From NCBI RefSeq assembly GCF_023159225.1, contig NC_063172.1, forward strand, positions 47,347,068 to 47,411,067: a DNA stretch of 64,000 bases, given 5' to 3'. The translations under genes and the position numbers were made by a program. Position 1 is the stretch's first letter. Each line of letters begins with the position of its first letter. The notes under the pieces are model-generated. The model was not told where the DNA came from. It did not search any database and was given only the letters and a program-made list of their open reading frames with translations. Below are positions 50,719 to 63,852 of this stretch, piece after piece. This stretch comes from Perognathus longimembris pacificus (lineage: Eukaryota > Chordata > Mammalia > Rodentia > Heteromyidae).

Positions 50719-53700
50719 TCTTAAAATATATCTACCTCTTGCTTAAAGTTAGGCTATGTATAAGAGTGCTATTATGAGGAAATGTTGATTTCCTTAGTAT
50801 TACACTCAGTTTACTTACTCTTTTGATAAATGTAGACATAACATTAAAATTATGCAGGAAATCTTGTATGCTTTTATATATTGAATTAAGTCTGTCTTAG
50901 AATTTAGATAAATGTGTACGTTAATTGGTATTTCAAAATATTTCTAATCTAGGAAAATTAATAATGAGTTATGGTATTAAATAGGTCAAATTACGGTTAG
51001 ATGACATGTTTTCACATTTTAAAAGCTACATCGTGACATGGACGACAATGTGACAATCACCTTAACATGTTCATTTCAGTTTATGTTAAAAAAATAGAAA
51101 ACAGAATGTCTCCTGATAAAAATGTGTGAGAGTATGTACATATGTGTATGTATATTTGTTTAGTTTGGAGACTTTAAATTCTTATTTTTCAAAAGGTAAT
51201 ATCTCATATACTTTTGAATTATTTCTTTTACATGTAATTTTAATGCAAAATATTCTTTCTGATTATATTATGCTTCTCAGAATATTTAGGTGCTTACTTT
51301 AAAATTTCAGACACATCACAGACATTTTGCCACTAAGGTGAAAACTAATGCAGAAAAATGCTAAGTAACTTTTGATATCTCCTTGATAATTTATTAGCTG
51401 GTCATCATAGATCTTTAACGTGCATCATCATTATGGACATTCATAAGGCATTTAAGAATGAGAGACTTAGAATGAGGTTTTATTCTATGGAAAATGAAAG
51501 GGAGAAATAAAAAATAATTTTCCTTCATAATTTAATCAAAGCAAAGCAAGTGAAACCAATTCTTTTTCAAGGTTTTGTGGACTACCATGGTTTAATAATT
51601 TTAGGTTTTGATATGACTTGGCATTTACATTTAAAATATTATTTTTAATTTAGAGTTTCTTGAGAAAAGTAGTGGCATCTTAATTTACCTAACAACATTT
51701 GTTTGGCTCCATTTTTTTTCCATTAGGGTTTTAAAAAACCCATCTTAATATATATTCATTGTGCTTACATTTTCTTTATTAAGAATTCTATATTTAAGTC
51801 AATGCATAAAACATGATTTTACTTAATATAAAAATATATGACAAATGTCCTAGCACAAAACTCTTACAGTTTAGTAAGTAGAGATTATATAATACATACA
51901 AATTAATATTAATCAAAGAATATTTAAAATAGCTTAAGGTTTCTGTGTTTCTGTTAGGGCTGGAATTTTATTTATGTATTTCATATACTGCACACACACA
52001 TGGGCCCAACTTAAAATAATACCTAAATTCCCTCAAATCTGGGTTGTTGCTTTCCATTAAATGGTAAAATGCTGCCACATACAATTACCTTGCTGTACCT
52101 GGAGCCTGAATATGCATGTGTAGCCTTTCTCCCTGCTGGAGTATGGTTTTCCCTTGGTACTTGAATTGTTCTTTGTTGGATCTTTGTGATTAAAAAGGCT
52201 GTTATACGAGTGTCAGTTTGCAATAAACGTGTGAGAAGATGTATGGTTAGGATAAACTCGCCATCTTTTAGCATGTCTTTTCTACCTGGGTTTCAGAGGC
52301 ACAGTGACCAAGTAGTGATATTTAAAGAGAAAAGCAAAGCAACAATGGTCAACAGAAATCACCTTTAACTGTTTGTAGTGAAAACAGGAAAACCTTGGAA
52401 TATTTACAATAATATATTCTGTAGCTGATTTTAATTGTTTTCTTATATAAAATTTCAAAATGCTGCTTACTGGAAAAAATATAGCTCCCTTTTAAAAATT
52501 GCTATTCTGTTCTGTTCTTACATTGTACTTAAAATAGGAGTTACATAGTCTTAAAAGTCTCCAAACTTAAAATGATCTTTCTTATCATTCATATTTCCTA
52601 AAACCCTCTGTAACTCAGCCACAAAAGCTAAAAGATGAATTTTATGAGAAATGTACCATTTTGATGATCAGTATGTCTTATTCTTACCTGTTCCAGTTTA
52701 CAAAGAATTATGCAAGCAGATTTAATGACCACTTTTCCAAATCCACTTTAAGATGTTCAGTGATGTTTTCAAGTAAAAATTCAGGATAATATACTAGATA
52801 CAAAGATCCCTTATTTGATAGCTCAAGCTTTTATATGTAAACCTTCTCTATGCATTACCTAACCACTGAAGAATTTTAATGTATTGCAGTATATTTTGCA
52901 ATATTTGTGCAAACATTCAGAGCAGTATTATGTTGCTTAGTTATTTCATTATATTATATTTCACATTTAGATTTTCATTTGAATTTTCCTCTTTTCAACA
53001 TTTGGATAGCATGTCATTAGTTATCATAAACCAGTAGTTTAAGGAGGGGCGATTCTGAAATGTAAACACTCCTTCTAGAATTTTACAGCATTGCCATAGA
53101 AGAGAAAGAGGCTAGCATTACTTTACTCCAAACATTGCCCTGTTATGATTATAAGAAAAGATCAGATGCTGTGGCAATTTTTTTCATATGTGATCTTTCT
53201 TTAGAATTATTTTCAAAGTCAACTGCTCTTAGACCTTATTTTCATCTCCAAAAAGCATTAAGTTTTGCTTCTTTGTAAAATATTTCTTCATAGCATATCT
53301 TAGTTTAATTCACTTTTAGCAAAAGAAACACCCAGGCTCAATCTGGAGACCTCCTTCCAACATAATTTAGCTGGACTTTTTCTTAGTAAAGGTTTTCTGG
53401 TTTTCATTTTCACTTCATATTCTCAAATAAAAGATCCTTTGTTGTCTACCATTTGATTGGACTTAATGAAAAACACTCCATTTTAACTTAACAGTATTTC
53501 CTTTTGAATTTATTATATTTAAGAACACTGTCAAAAATCAAACATTTAATCTCAGGTTTTTATATTTCAAAATATATTACTATCACATGGCTCAGTGAGG
53601 TGATGTTAAAAAAAAGTACACTGAAAAGATTTCAACAAGAAAAGGAAAAGAAAAAGAAAAAAAAAAAGCCCAAACCAGCCTAGCTTCATTTTAATATGAA

Positions 53701-56700
53701 ACTAAATACTATGGCTAATGTGCAGATTGGGTACGGCAGCTGACTGTAAAGACTAACATGTGACAGGGTGCCAACAGCGGAATTGTGCAGTATTGACTAA
53801 ATGAGGTTCACTGATTTGTATTGAGGCTAATATCTTCTTTAAACAATTCCGTGTAAATTGTGCGTATAAAGTCATTGGAAGCTATTTCTCAGGACAGCCT
53901 CGCTAGCTAGCTACCTGCTGGAGTGAGGAAGATAATCAATAGGAAGAAATAGAGCTGAGCATGAGCCTGGGAAGCTGCAGAGCAGTTAATGCTGATAAAA
54001 GTAGATGATGTCAATATTTGGGAATAGCACAACTCTAGGATAATAGACAAAAGGGAACTGCATATGTTGTAGGGTGTTCAAATGGGAGGGTAAAATTAGA
54101 GCCTAAGTGGCAGATGATGCCCTAGGCTGCAAAAGACATTGTTTAGTGCAAGTGTTGTGAAATTCTACTGAAATCCAAACAGAGAGTCAGACGGTATATG
54201 AAAATGCTACAGGGATTGAAGCTTGAGTTCTCCTGTCCATTTCATTGGTCAGTAGCTTTTTGCTGCTGACTAGTATAAAAATGAAAATATCTGAAAGATT
54301 TGGTAGATATATTTTACATATCTCGTTAAGAAATTTTGCTTTAGAAACTCTCCAGATTTCTTCCAAGGTATTAAGAAAATATAAAATAACGTATAAAATA
54401 TTAATATGGACTTTCAAAAGGTGACACTGAAGATATAAAGAATCCTAAATGCCTTTGCATCTATTTATGATTAGAGCAGACACCTTATTCTTGAAGATAT
54501 TAGACTTATTGGAAGTGAGGTAACGGTATTTTTTTTATTAATTTAATACTGAAAATCAGTTTTCCTCTGGCTGTCAGGCGATGAAATTTTGTTCTTCTGT
54601 GCTGATCTTACTGTTGATGTATTATGACATAGTCTGTCAACATGAGCAGATATGTGAAGGGAGATCGGGTGACGGAGAAGTACAACCTGCATAAGGCTCT
54701 TCTTGAATTTTAAGCATGTTATCATGTTTGGGTATGAAAAGTAAGATTGTGCCTGTGTTAAAATGCCATTATTTTTGTATAATTTAAGCCCAAGACAAAC
54801 AGGTGGACCATGACATGGCTCTCAAGCTGAATGAATGAGCCAATTCTAAAACACATATTTTACAATTTCTTTTACAAAGCTCTTTTACTTCTGAAGCTGA
54901 TTTTTTTTAAAGATGATTTGCAAAATATAAGTTTCTTGACAAAGAGCTAGCTGAAAAAAATCTAGGCACAGGTGATTATTAAACATAGTCATTTTTCCAA
55001 AAATCAAACAATTCTATAGCAGTTACATATTTATATTGTTACAGATGTTTTTATTGCTTGGTGTTAAGTATCTGGATTATGTATCAGCCACATGATTCTA
55101 GGGGCCAAATAGCTTTTTTTTATTTAAAAGTATGCTACCAAACCTTATTAGAAAAGCAAGTAAAGCAAGTGTTTTTAACCTAGGACTTTACCTTTTAAAC
55201 ATTTTTGCCCATTAAAAGACAGAATTGCATTTTTACTTTATGCTTGTGTTATGGGAATAACTAGTTACTTTGAAAGGAATATTTCAGTTTCAACAAAACA
55301 CAATTATGATTATTAATCCAACCCATTTGATAATAATCACAATAATTTCACATTCCAAATGCATGATCCCAGCAAGCTTTCAAACAAATAAAAATATTTG
55401 CTTAAAAATTTCTACTACATTGTCACACATCCCAGATTCTTTCAGCTTAAATGAAGAGAAAACAGATTCTCATTATTGAATTCTAGAGAAGGCTTCATTT
55501 AAAATAAAGTATGAATTTTTATTTAGAGACAGAGGAAAAAATCTTTTCAGATCTATACTTCAACTAATTTGTTAATCTCGTGCCACTTTCAGCATTTGTC
55601 ACACATATAGGCCAGGAAATTGGCTCCATCTCATTCTAGCTCTGTGTTGAATTAAAAACCTCTACTGCAAAGAAGAGCATGATGTGGGGGAAAGAATAAA
55701 TTTAGTTCTTTCTTTAGTAATGCACATATATTTCCATACATTTCACATCCTAAGGGAGTCTATGAATGCATTCAATAAATACAAAACTATGAAGTATAAT
55801 TCCAGAAAAGAGAGAGGAGAGATTTACCATTTTTCTTCTGGTTTTGATGTGGCATTTTAATTCTGAAGACTGAAAATTAAATATGTTTTTTTAAAATTTT
55901 CATTTCTTTAACTTTGTTTTAGCCAATACTTTGAGCACAAGGAATAAATCTTACGTGATGAATTTCAGTTATTCCACTTAGATAATGTTAGCAGCTTTAG
56001 CTCAAAACAAATTAAATATCAACAGTGGCAAATTGAGAGCAATGTTTTACGCCATTTGAATTTTGGCTTGTGTTTTATTCACTAAAGTCTAACCTGGCTA
56101 ATTCAGTTGAAATTGCATGCAAACTACATATGCATAAACATGGCAGGATGTTCACATCTTCCACATCTATAGCACATGTCCAGTCTAACAGGCAAGGTGT
56201 AAGAGTAAACAATGTGTAATAATCAAGGGGGCAGATTTTAAGCATGGTTTCTATTAATTCTTTGTATTTCATTTTATTTCTAGTAAAATCTTCTTAGAAA
56301 GAAATATGCCCCACAGGTGATGGAAATCACCAACTGGCTAAGAAGATACACTTTCTATAAGTATAGTTCAGTATACTTTCCAGCGTCTGAATCTGTGACT
56401 GAGCTCTGAGGAGACAGTGCAGTGTGGTAGATTTATGGCATCTTCGAAGAAACAGAGCTAGAAGAGATTATAGCATACTTGTTTAGAAAAAACTGGGAAA
56501 CTGAAGCTCTCTGATTTACACTGACATATTTCTAGATGAAACCTTAGTTTGCAAATTGCCTTGAGGAGCCATCTTTTATTAAGTGTTTGATAGGTACTAA
56601 AATGCATATACCTGTTTTAAAGTGCCTCAGCTATACTGTGCTGTATTTGCAAGGATTCTGTTAACTTTTAATTCCTTAACTTACATTCTTGTGTTTTATA

Positions 56701-57609
56701 AATACCTTTAAAATTATCTTCCAGTGAAATAACTATATCATATTAAGAAAATATATTCTGTAATATTTCAAACTAAAATATCTGAAGTGACGATTTTGAA
56801 AAAAAATAAGTTACAGCGAATCTGCATATTCAAATACTGAAAGTCTGTAAAAAGTATATTTGTATTTGATGATAAAGAAATAAACCTTAAAAGACTACCT
56901 GCATTGCTCGGGTTAGAACCAGTCAGTTCTCGGACTCTTTCCCTTTTTAAGTGTTCATTTGAGTGGCCTCCTGTATAAACTACATAGCTGGTTCTATTGT
57001 ATTTTTGTAAGGCAAGTGAAGATTGGCTAAATTCAGGATTGGAATTGTGAGAAAATATGTTTATAGTCCTTTTCTTATGGGAGGTCTTATCTGTGTATTA
57101 TCAGAAAAGACAAAATAAAAGGCACAAACTTGAAATTATTATGCAATGCATTTCCCATTCTCATGACCTAGCATTCTTTGCTATCCTCTTTTATATTTTA
57201 TAATTGCCTGTGATGTCACCATTTGTAGTTAAGAGAACCATAAGTTCTTGGTCCAAATCTACATTCAAATTTTTATGTTTCCATTTATTTGAGCAATAAA
57301 TGTTTGGGAAAAGATGAGGGTATTATACAACTAGTCATCACAGCTTTGAAATTGCTGGTCACAGCCTCTTTAAAATTCACATACCACTGGTTCATTTATC
57401 CCTGTATTTTATAGCTTAGGAGTCTAGATACCTAATACCGGTATTGTGTAAAGTGGGTGTGCCTGTAAGTCACACTTGTGAATTATTGTGTGCCCCAACT
57501 GCTTCGAGACATAAAATTTATTTAACAGACAGTGGCCAACAAATCAGGAGAATGTGTCTCAATGTGGCAGACAACTTTTAATTTGGAGTAGTAGAAGTAT
57601 CTTTTGGGA

Positions 57610-57610
<1 letters not shown>

Positions 57611-57641
<31 letters not shown>

Positions 57642-57660
57642 TGCATGCACACATACACAC
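57611..57660. repeat. (TC)n-(CA)n compound microsatellite
   Basis: TC units, then CA units with ATGCATGC interruption. Confidence 0.92.
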
Positions 57661-57754
57661 TTTCTAAAAAGATTTAGTAAACATAATTAGAAAGTTTATG
57701 AAACATATTTTCACATTATTAACCTAACCTCTTAACCAAAGAGTAAGATGTATC

Positions 57755-57837
57755 TCTGTCTTCTTTCTTCTTTCCTTCCTTCCTCCTTTCCTTCTTTCTT
57801 TCCTTGTTCTTCCTCTTCTTTTTTTTTGGGGGGGGGG
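57755..57837. repeat. TTCC/TTTC pyrimidine tract ending in G9
   Basis: Pyrimidine tract attached to the old composite SINE at 57838; likely its degenerate tail. Confidence 0.85.
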
Positions 57838-58205
57838 TACTTGAAATGGATTTCAGGGCCTTTTCTTCTTGCTAAGTGATCTATCACTCAAACCAGGCTT
57901 CCAGCCCCTTTGTGCATTTTTGAGATAGGATCTTGATTTTTTTTTCCCCAGAACTAGTCTGTCCTGTGGTCCTCCTACTTTTGTTTTACTGTCTCTGAAG
58001 AACAAGTGACGAGGAACAAGCCACTGCACACAGTCATTGTTCTCCCTGTATCTGGAAATAGAAGTGTGTATGATTACTCCTAGGCACTGTTTGAGATGAA
58101 GTCTTGCCTTTTATGCTCAGACTGGACTAAACAGCACAGGGTTTCTTGATCTCTTCTCCCAGAGAAGCTCGGATTATAGGCTTGCACCACTCACTGGGTC
58201 TGTCT
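57838..58205 (-). mobile_element. Old composite SINE with two B1-like monomers
   Basis: Follows a TTCC/TTTC/G tract. Contains a reverse ID-like piece (CTATCACTCAAACCAGGC), then two successive reverse B1-like units, each with GAGAT..TCTTG and ending in a CACTGCACACAGTCAT or CACCACTCACTGGGTCT type end (about 57931-58040 and 58093-58203). Highly diverged. Confidence 0.5.
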
Positions 58206-58790
58206 TCATTGTTTTTCTAGATGTAGTATCATACGTTTAAGATGCGATTTATCCTCTTCATAAATGTTCAGCTGCACGGTATATCTTGACTGCTGTAAGC
58301 ACAATGTTGTATTGCAGAACTTTTCATCTTCATAAAACAAAACAAATGCACTAAACTTCCCACTTCTCTTTCACCAGTTCCCAATCTCCGCATCCTCTTG
58401 TCTTCTTCTATGAAATGGATCACTTTAGATTCTCTATACAAGTGGAATCACACAGTAGTTAGCCTTCTATGTTTGGCACATGTCCCTTAGCCTCGAGTTC
58501 AGCCGGATTCATCAGCACACCCTTCTCTTTCCATTCACTCAGTTCCCTTTCACTGAAGGATCACCAAGAGGGGATTACCTGGAAGCACAGCAGCTCCTTT
58601 TCTAGGGGGCTAGAAGGGGGAAGTGAAAACAGCATGATGGATTCATTCTTTTAGGAAATCAGGACACTGAAGCTTTTAGTCACCATTTTATTCCTCTATT
58701 GGGCAACAAAGTTAACAATCATGGAGTCGACCCATGTATCAAGTGTAGTGACCAAGGCTTCACGTACATTGCCTTGTCAAACAACATGCT

Positions 58791-58880
58791 TCCTGTTTTT
58801 CTTCTCCTCCTTCCCCTTCCCCTCCCCCTCCCCCTTTTTCTCCTCTTTCTTCTTCCTCTTCCTCCTCCTCCTCCTTCTTT
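58791..58880. repeat. CTT/CCT pyrimidine tract
   Basis: Tail-side pyrimidine expansion of the composite SINE that follows. Confidence 0.88.
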
Positions 58881-59175
58881 GGCATGGGGCTTGAACTCAG
58901 GGCCTGGGCACTGTCCTTGAGCATTTTGTGCTCAAGGCTAGCACTCTACCACTTGAGCCACAGCTGAGGAATTGAACCCAGGGATTCATGCATGCTAGAC
59001 AAGCACTCTACCACTCAGCCACATTCCCAGCCCTGCACTTCTGGTTTTTGAGTGGTTAATTGGAGACAAGAGTCTGTGGAGGACTTTTCTTCCTGGGCTG
59101 GCTTCAGACCTTGATCTTCAGATCTCAGCCTCCTGAGAAGCTAGGATTACAGGAATGAGCTAAAGTCTCTGGCTT
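58881..59175 (-). mobile_element. Composite B1-ID-Geo SINE
   Basis: On the minus strand the order is a B1-like module (59175-59036, CCTGTAATCCTAGCTTCTCA), an ID module (59033-58968, GCTGAGTGGTAGAGTGCTTG) and a Geo module (58965-58881, TGTGGCTCAAGTGGTAGAG). A polypyrimidine tract on the plus strand (58791-58880) marks the tail. Other copies lack the ID module. Confidence 0.7.
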
Positions 59176-59208
59176 TAGTCCATTCTTTTATAGATGAAAT
59201 ACATTGAG

Positions 59209-59416
59209 GGCTGGGGATATGGCCTAGTGGCAAGAGCGCCTGCTTCTTATACATGAAGCCTTCGGTTCAATTCCCCAGCACCACATATACAGAAAATGGC
59301 CAGAAGTGGCGCTGCGGCTCAAGTGGCAGAGTGCTAGCCTTGAGCAAAAAGAAGCCAGGGACAGTGCTCAGACCCTGAGTCCAAGGCCCAGGACTGGTTA
59401 AAAAAAAAAAAAAAAA
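59209..59416 (+). mobile_element. IDL-Geo SINE
   Basis: Full-length dimer close to the other copies, with poly-A tail and a perfect 13-bp target-site duplication GAAATACATTGAG (59196-59208 and 59417-59429). Little diverged, so fairly recent. Confidence 0.93.
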
Positions 59417-60900
59417 GAAATACATTGAGACACAAAGAAGCTAAGCAATGCTTTCCAAGTTTACAGAGCAGATAAGTACCAGAGATTGGATTTAGCCTCC
59501 TCTTTGAGCACTCTCATGTTGTGTTCCAAGTAGTCCCTTAGTGGGAAATGTCCTACTCTTCAAATATAGAAGGATGAAACCTACCCTATGCAACCAACTT
59601 TCATTCTCCTTCATAGTGAAGCAATAAGGAGAAGTATTGGCTGTATCCTGATGGCTTTGGTTGTTCCGTTCTGATGGAAACTAGATGTGTCTAGAGTCAG
59701 ACAGACTGGTACACATACAAGAATGGCAGATGCAGTAGGTGCAATCTCCGAGGTTTATTTTGATGGCATGAACTCTATACTCACACCATTTAGTACCTGA
59801 ATTTACCAATGAGATTACAAAACATACAGAAATTTAAGAGAAAGCAAGAATTCCCTTTGAAAGTATTGGTTTTAGAGTAGACATTCATGAAATATTAATA
59901 AGAGATTGACTGCTCATTTCCAAGACTGTATTCTTTAATTGTAGCTGTTATGTTTACGTAGTATTTTATGAAACTAAGTACAATTACGTGGTACTTCAAG
60001 CGAATTTGGTTTTTACTTCCTAGTTATCTATACTCCAATCAATAATTACTTTCATTATTTCCACTGCATTTCATTCTTACTCAAAAAGACTTGCACTAAA
60101 AATAATTTCTTATTTCAATGACGTGTAAGAATTCCAGATTATATGAAAAGTAGCCATGGCCATCAAACGAAAGCCTGTTATATACTTATATAAAGAGTAT
60201 TGCTTATTAATTTTTTTGTGTGGTACTTAGGCATTTGTAGAGCATGCTTTCGAAATAGTCAATCTCAATAAATGTTAACTGAGTAAGTACGTGCATTGAT
60301 GAAAACCTGATTTAAGTGGATGGATTACTAGGCTGTGATTTCAACACTGGTCATTCAGAATTGTTAGGATAGAAATAACTCTTTCCCCCCTCTGGGCTGC
60401 AAGTGAAGTCTGATGGCACCTATCACAGGAGAAACAGAATGTCTGAGAGATACTTGGTGTTCTTAAGCAAAGTATACAGCAAAGTATGTCCAAGTGGGAT
60501 GGGAACATTGGAGTTAATGAGAAGAGCGTTGGAATTTTAGCTCCATTTCATGTGTTGTTATGACACTGGACCAAATTAGTAACTTCTTCAGATCTGATTT
60601 TCCTTTTCGAGAAAATAATCATTGTAGAAACTGGAAGAAGTATGAGCAGGTTTTTAAATATTCTGTAAAATAACAGAGGTCACAGGACTAAACAAATACA
60701 TTATTTATTATCTATAATTCTTAATTTCTGAACAATTTTATTGCTGCAAAGTATATATTTGTTGGATGCTGTTTGGAAAATATTTCTTTTTTTACTTGTT
60801 TTAGTAAATGCTACTTCTAATAAAAATTCTTATTTGGGGGATTCTCCTAAGAACAATTATAAGAGGAATTTTTTTAAAGATATAATAAAAAAAATACTAT

Positions 60901-61147
60901 GACACTGGGTGCCAGTGGCTCAGGCCTGTATTTTATTACTGAGAATGCTAAGATCTGAGGATCACAGTCCAAAGCCAAATAGAGCAGGGAAGTCCATGAA
61001 ACTTTTAATTTCTAATAAATAAACCACTAACAATCTTGAAGTAGACCTGTGGCTCAAGTGTTAGAGCATTCCTCTCGAGAAAACAAAAATCTTAGGGACA
61101 GTGCCTGGCCCTGATTCAAGCCCCACACCTAGCACAAAAATAAAAAT
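60901..61147 (+). mobile_element. B1-Geo composite SINE
   Basis: Forward copy: GGTGCCAGTGGCTCAGGCCT and ATCTGAGGATCACAG from the B1-like half, then CCTGTGGCTCAAGTG and CCTGATTCAAGCCCC from the Geo half, and an A-rich end. Moderately diverged. Confidence 0.75.
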
Positions 61148-61256
61148 GGTGTTGGAACCTATTGTTTTTTTATAAAATCCATTTTTAAATAAAATATTTT
61201 TATTAATCAAAATATCCTCTCAACAAAATTTTAAATGAAATTAGTTATATCACTCA

Positions 61257-61430
61257 AAGCTAACAGGCTACCAGTTGAGCCATAGGCTCAACTTCTGGCT
61301 CCTTGCTAGTTAATTGGAAATAAGAGTCCCACAGACTTTTTTGCCAGGCTGGCTTTCACCTGTGGTCCTCAGATCACAGCTTCCTGAGTAAGTAGGATTG
61401 CAGGTATGAGTCGCTGCTGTCTGGCTTTCA
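61257..61430 (-). mobile_element. B1-Geo composite SINE, 3'-truncated fragment
   Basis: Reverse copy with CAGTTGAGCCATAGGCTC, TTAATTGGAAATAAGAGTCC and CCTCAGATCACAGCTTCCTG. The Geo half is only partly kept. Confidence 0.7.
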
Positions 61431-62139
61431 AATCAATTTAAGCGCAATACTTGCTACCATGGTGTACATACATATGTGGGCCTGAATGGTATTTATACTA
61501 TTTTCTAAAAGAACAAATGCATGCATGCCTAAACTGACATTTGAGGTTGCTATAACATGATCTTATATAGCAAAATATATTAATAGTAATCCATCAATAG
61601 CAAAATATCCATCCATAGAAAAATCCAAAATTTTGCTTTCAAGAGACAAGACACCTTTTTCTCTTCTGGTTTATTGTAAGCGATGAAAGAATTCCTAATG
61701 GCCATCTGTCACACGTGCCATCTGATGGAAATGCGGATTTTGAGCTTATCTTTGATGTTGTGTCTACTAAGGCAAATAGGAACTAAGTGGAGTAGTAAAT
61801 TCCTCTCTGAACTGTAGCTCTCTGCACATACCTCCATGATAAAATAAGGTGATGCATGTTTCACTTTCTTTAAATCAATTGTCCTCAACATGGAAAGACA
61901 AAGATTAAAGTTTAATCACATGGAACCCACAAGAGAAACAACTGAGAGAAACAAAGATGGGAATGCAAAAAAGAGTTTGTTAGTCTTACTTTGTCTTTTC
62001 ATTAGCCGATCTTAGCCATATAGTTAGCATGTCCTGGGTACCTACATGGTGACTGAAAAAGAGATACTTAAAGAGCATGGCCAAACTTGGAACTTTCACA
62101 TATTAAAATGCACAAGCATGAGACGACCTTCTCCTGAAT

Positions 62140-62365
62140 ATGCCACTGTAGAACTTGAACTAAGGGCCTTTGGAGTCTGCTTGGCTTTCTTGCTTATGGT
62201 TGTCCCTCTGCCACTTGTGACACAGTTCTGCTTCTGGCTCTTTGCTGGTTAATTGGAGTTAAGTCTCACATACTTTTCTGCCCAGGCCAGCTTCCAACTG
62301 TGATCTTCAGATCTTATCCTTCTGAGGAGCTAGGATTGCAGGTGTGAGCCATCAGCACCCAGCTG
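62140..62365 (-). mobile_element. B1-Geo composite SINE
   Basis: Reverse copy with GCCACTTGTGACACAG, TTAATTGGAGTTAAGTCTC, CTTCAGATCTTATCC and GGATTGCAGGTGTGAGCC. Confidence 0.72.
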
Positions 62366-62543
62366 ATTATACTCATGATTCCAGTATACTATGAGTATAC
62401 TATGATTACCTGTACAAATTGTAGACTTAATGAATACCTCACACTACCATACTAGATTGTACTATTAACTCAGTTACTGAGATTAGTGAAGGGAGAACCA
62501 ATTTTGAAGTGTTAAAGGAACTAAAAATAGAATGTTAGTTACA

Positions 62544-62760
62544 GGGCTGGGGATATGGCCTCGCGGCAAGAGCACTTGCCTCGTATACATGAAGTCCTCC
62601 GTTCGATTCCCCAGCACCACATATACAGAAAATGGCCAGAAGTGGCGCTGCGGCTCAAGTGGCAGAGTGCTAGCCTTGAGCAAAAAGAAGCCAGGGACAG
62701 TGCTCAGGCCCTGAGTCCAAGGCCCAGGACTGGCAAAAAAAAAAAAAAAAAAAAAAAAAA
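62544..62760 (+). mobile_element. IDL-Geo SINE
   Basis: Full-length dimer ending in 26 uninterrupted A residues. Perfect 14-bp target-site duplication GAATGTTAGTTACA (62530-62543 and 62761-62774). The unbroken tail and intact duplication suggest the youngest insertion in the window. Confidence 0.94.
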
Positions 62761-62965
62761 GAATGTTAGTTACATTATTCTTGGCTGGAAGACACAATCT
62801 TCATTCTACATAAAGTATTCAAAAGTAAAGAAAGATTTTGGAGTCTAAATTTTTTATATGGTCTTTATGTAGTATTCAGGTATTTGGATTATTGCAGAGT
62901 ATAACTTGAAGCTCTACTTTCTAGCACAGCTCCAAAATAAAGACTTACATTTTAATAAAATTATT

Positions 62966-63259
62966 TTGAGCCTGGCAGGTTATGCCTGTAATTCTAGCTA
63001 CTTGAGAGGCTGAGATCTGACGACTATGATTTTGAAGGCAGCCTGCACAGGAAAGCCCATGAAACTCATCTCCAACTAAATCAAAAGCTGAAAGTAGAAC
63101 TGTGTCTCAAGAGGTACAGGGTTAGCTTTGAGTAAAAAACAAACAAACAAACAGCAACCCCTCCCCCATCCCACAAAGAAAGCTCAGATACAGTGACTAG
63201 TCCCTGAGTTCAAACCCCAGGGCTCAAACTGGCCCTGGCCAAAAAAAAAAAAAAAAAAA
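62966..63259 (+). mobile_element. B1-Geo composite SINE
   Basis: Forward copy: GCCTGTAATTCTAGCTACTT, then CTCATCTCCAACTAAATC, a Geo half with an AAAC-repeat insertion near 63137, box-B-like GAGTTCAAACCCC, and a poly-A tail (63241-63259). Confidence 0.78.
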
Positions 63260-63631
63260 GCTTTGTTGTCTGGCATTTTATAGCATGAATGAAATCTCTT
63301 TCTTCAATAATCAAAGTCCCTAACAAGGAACTATTTCACAATTTTCTGTGCATAATTTCATGATACCAGTTTTTATGAAGCATGTAAAAATGTTCACTAT
63401 GCCTTGATAGCAGATGTGATCTTGATTTTTAAAACCAGGTTAACTATTTCTAATAGAATGCTTGGTTACAAGCTTACAATAAAATTGGTTAAAATAAATG
63501 GTTCATAAGTATGTTTGATTAGTCTTAAGCATGAAAATTAAGCAAAATTGTGAATCAAAAAATAATGTGTTATGTAACCTCTGGTTGTATTCTTACAAAG
63601 TATGTTTACAAAAAATTCTGACTTTTAATTT

Positions 63632-63852
63632 TTTTTGTTTTTTTGTTTTTTTTTTTTTGGCTAGTCCTGGGCCTTGGAGTCAGGGCCTGGAGCACTGTCC
63701 CTGGCTTCTTTTTGCTCAAGGCTAGCACTCTGCCACTTGAGCCACAGCGCCACTTCTGGCTGTTTTCTGTATATGTGGTGCTGGGGAATCGAACCCAGGG
63801 CCTCATGTATACGAGGCGAGCTCTCTCGCCACTAGGCCATATCCCCAGCCCC
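63632..63852 (-). mobile_element. IDL-Geo SINE, reverse orientation
   Basis: Starts as a T-rich tract, then the reverse complement of Geo and the ID-like half, ending CCATATCCCCAGCCCC. No clear duplication was identified because of the T-rich flank. Confidence 0.9.

Larger units (their letters stand above)
46040..57600. other. AT-rich intergenic stretch, no gene recognised
   Basis: Apart from CA and GT microsatellites (49899-49951, 50694-50718) and a 16-bp tandem repeat (48981-49020), I see no exon, RNA gene or SINE. 46.5-47.0 kb is GC-richer and contains an ATGGCAAC half X-box (about 46821-46828). A motif-rich block lies near 53.7-54.0 kb. Exons of an antisense lncRNA could be hidden here, but nothing in the sequence shows them. 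Confidence 0.5.
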
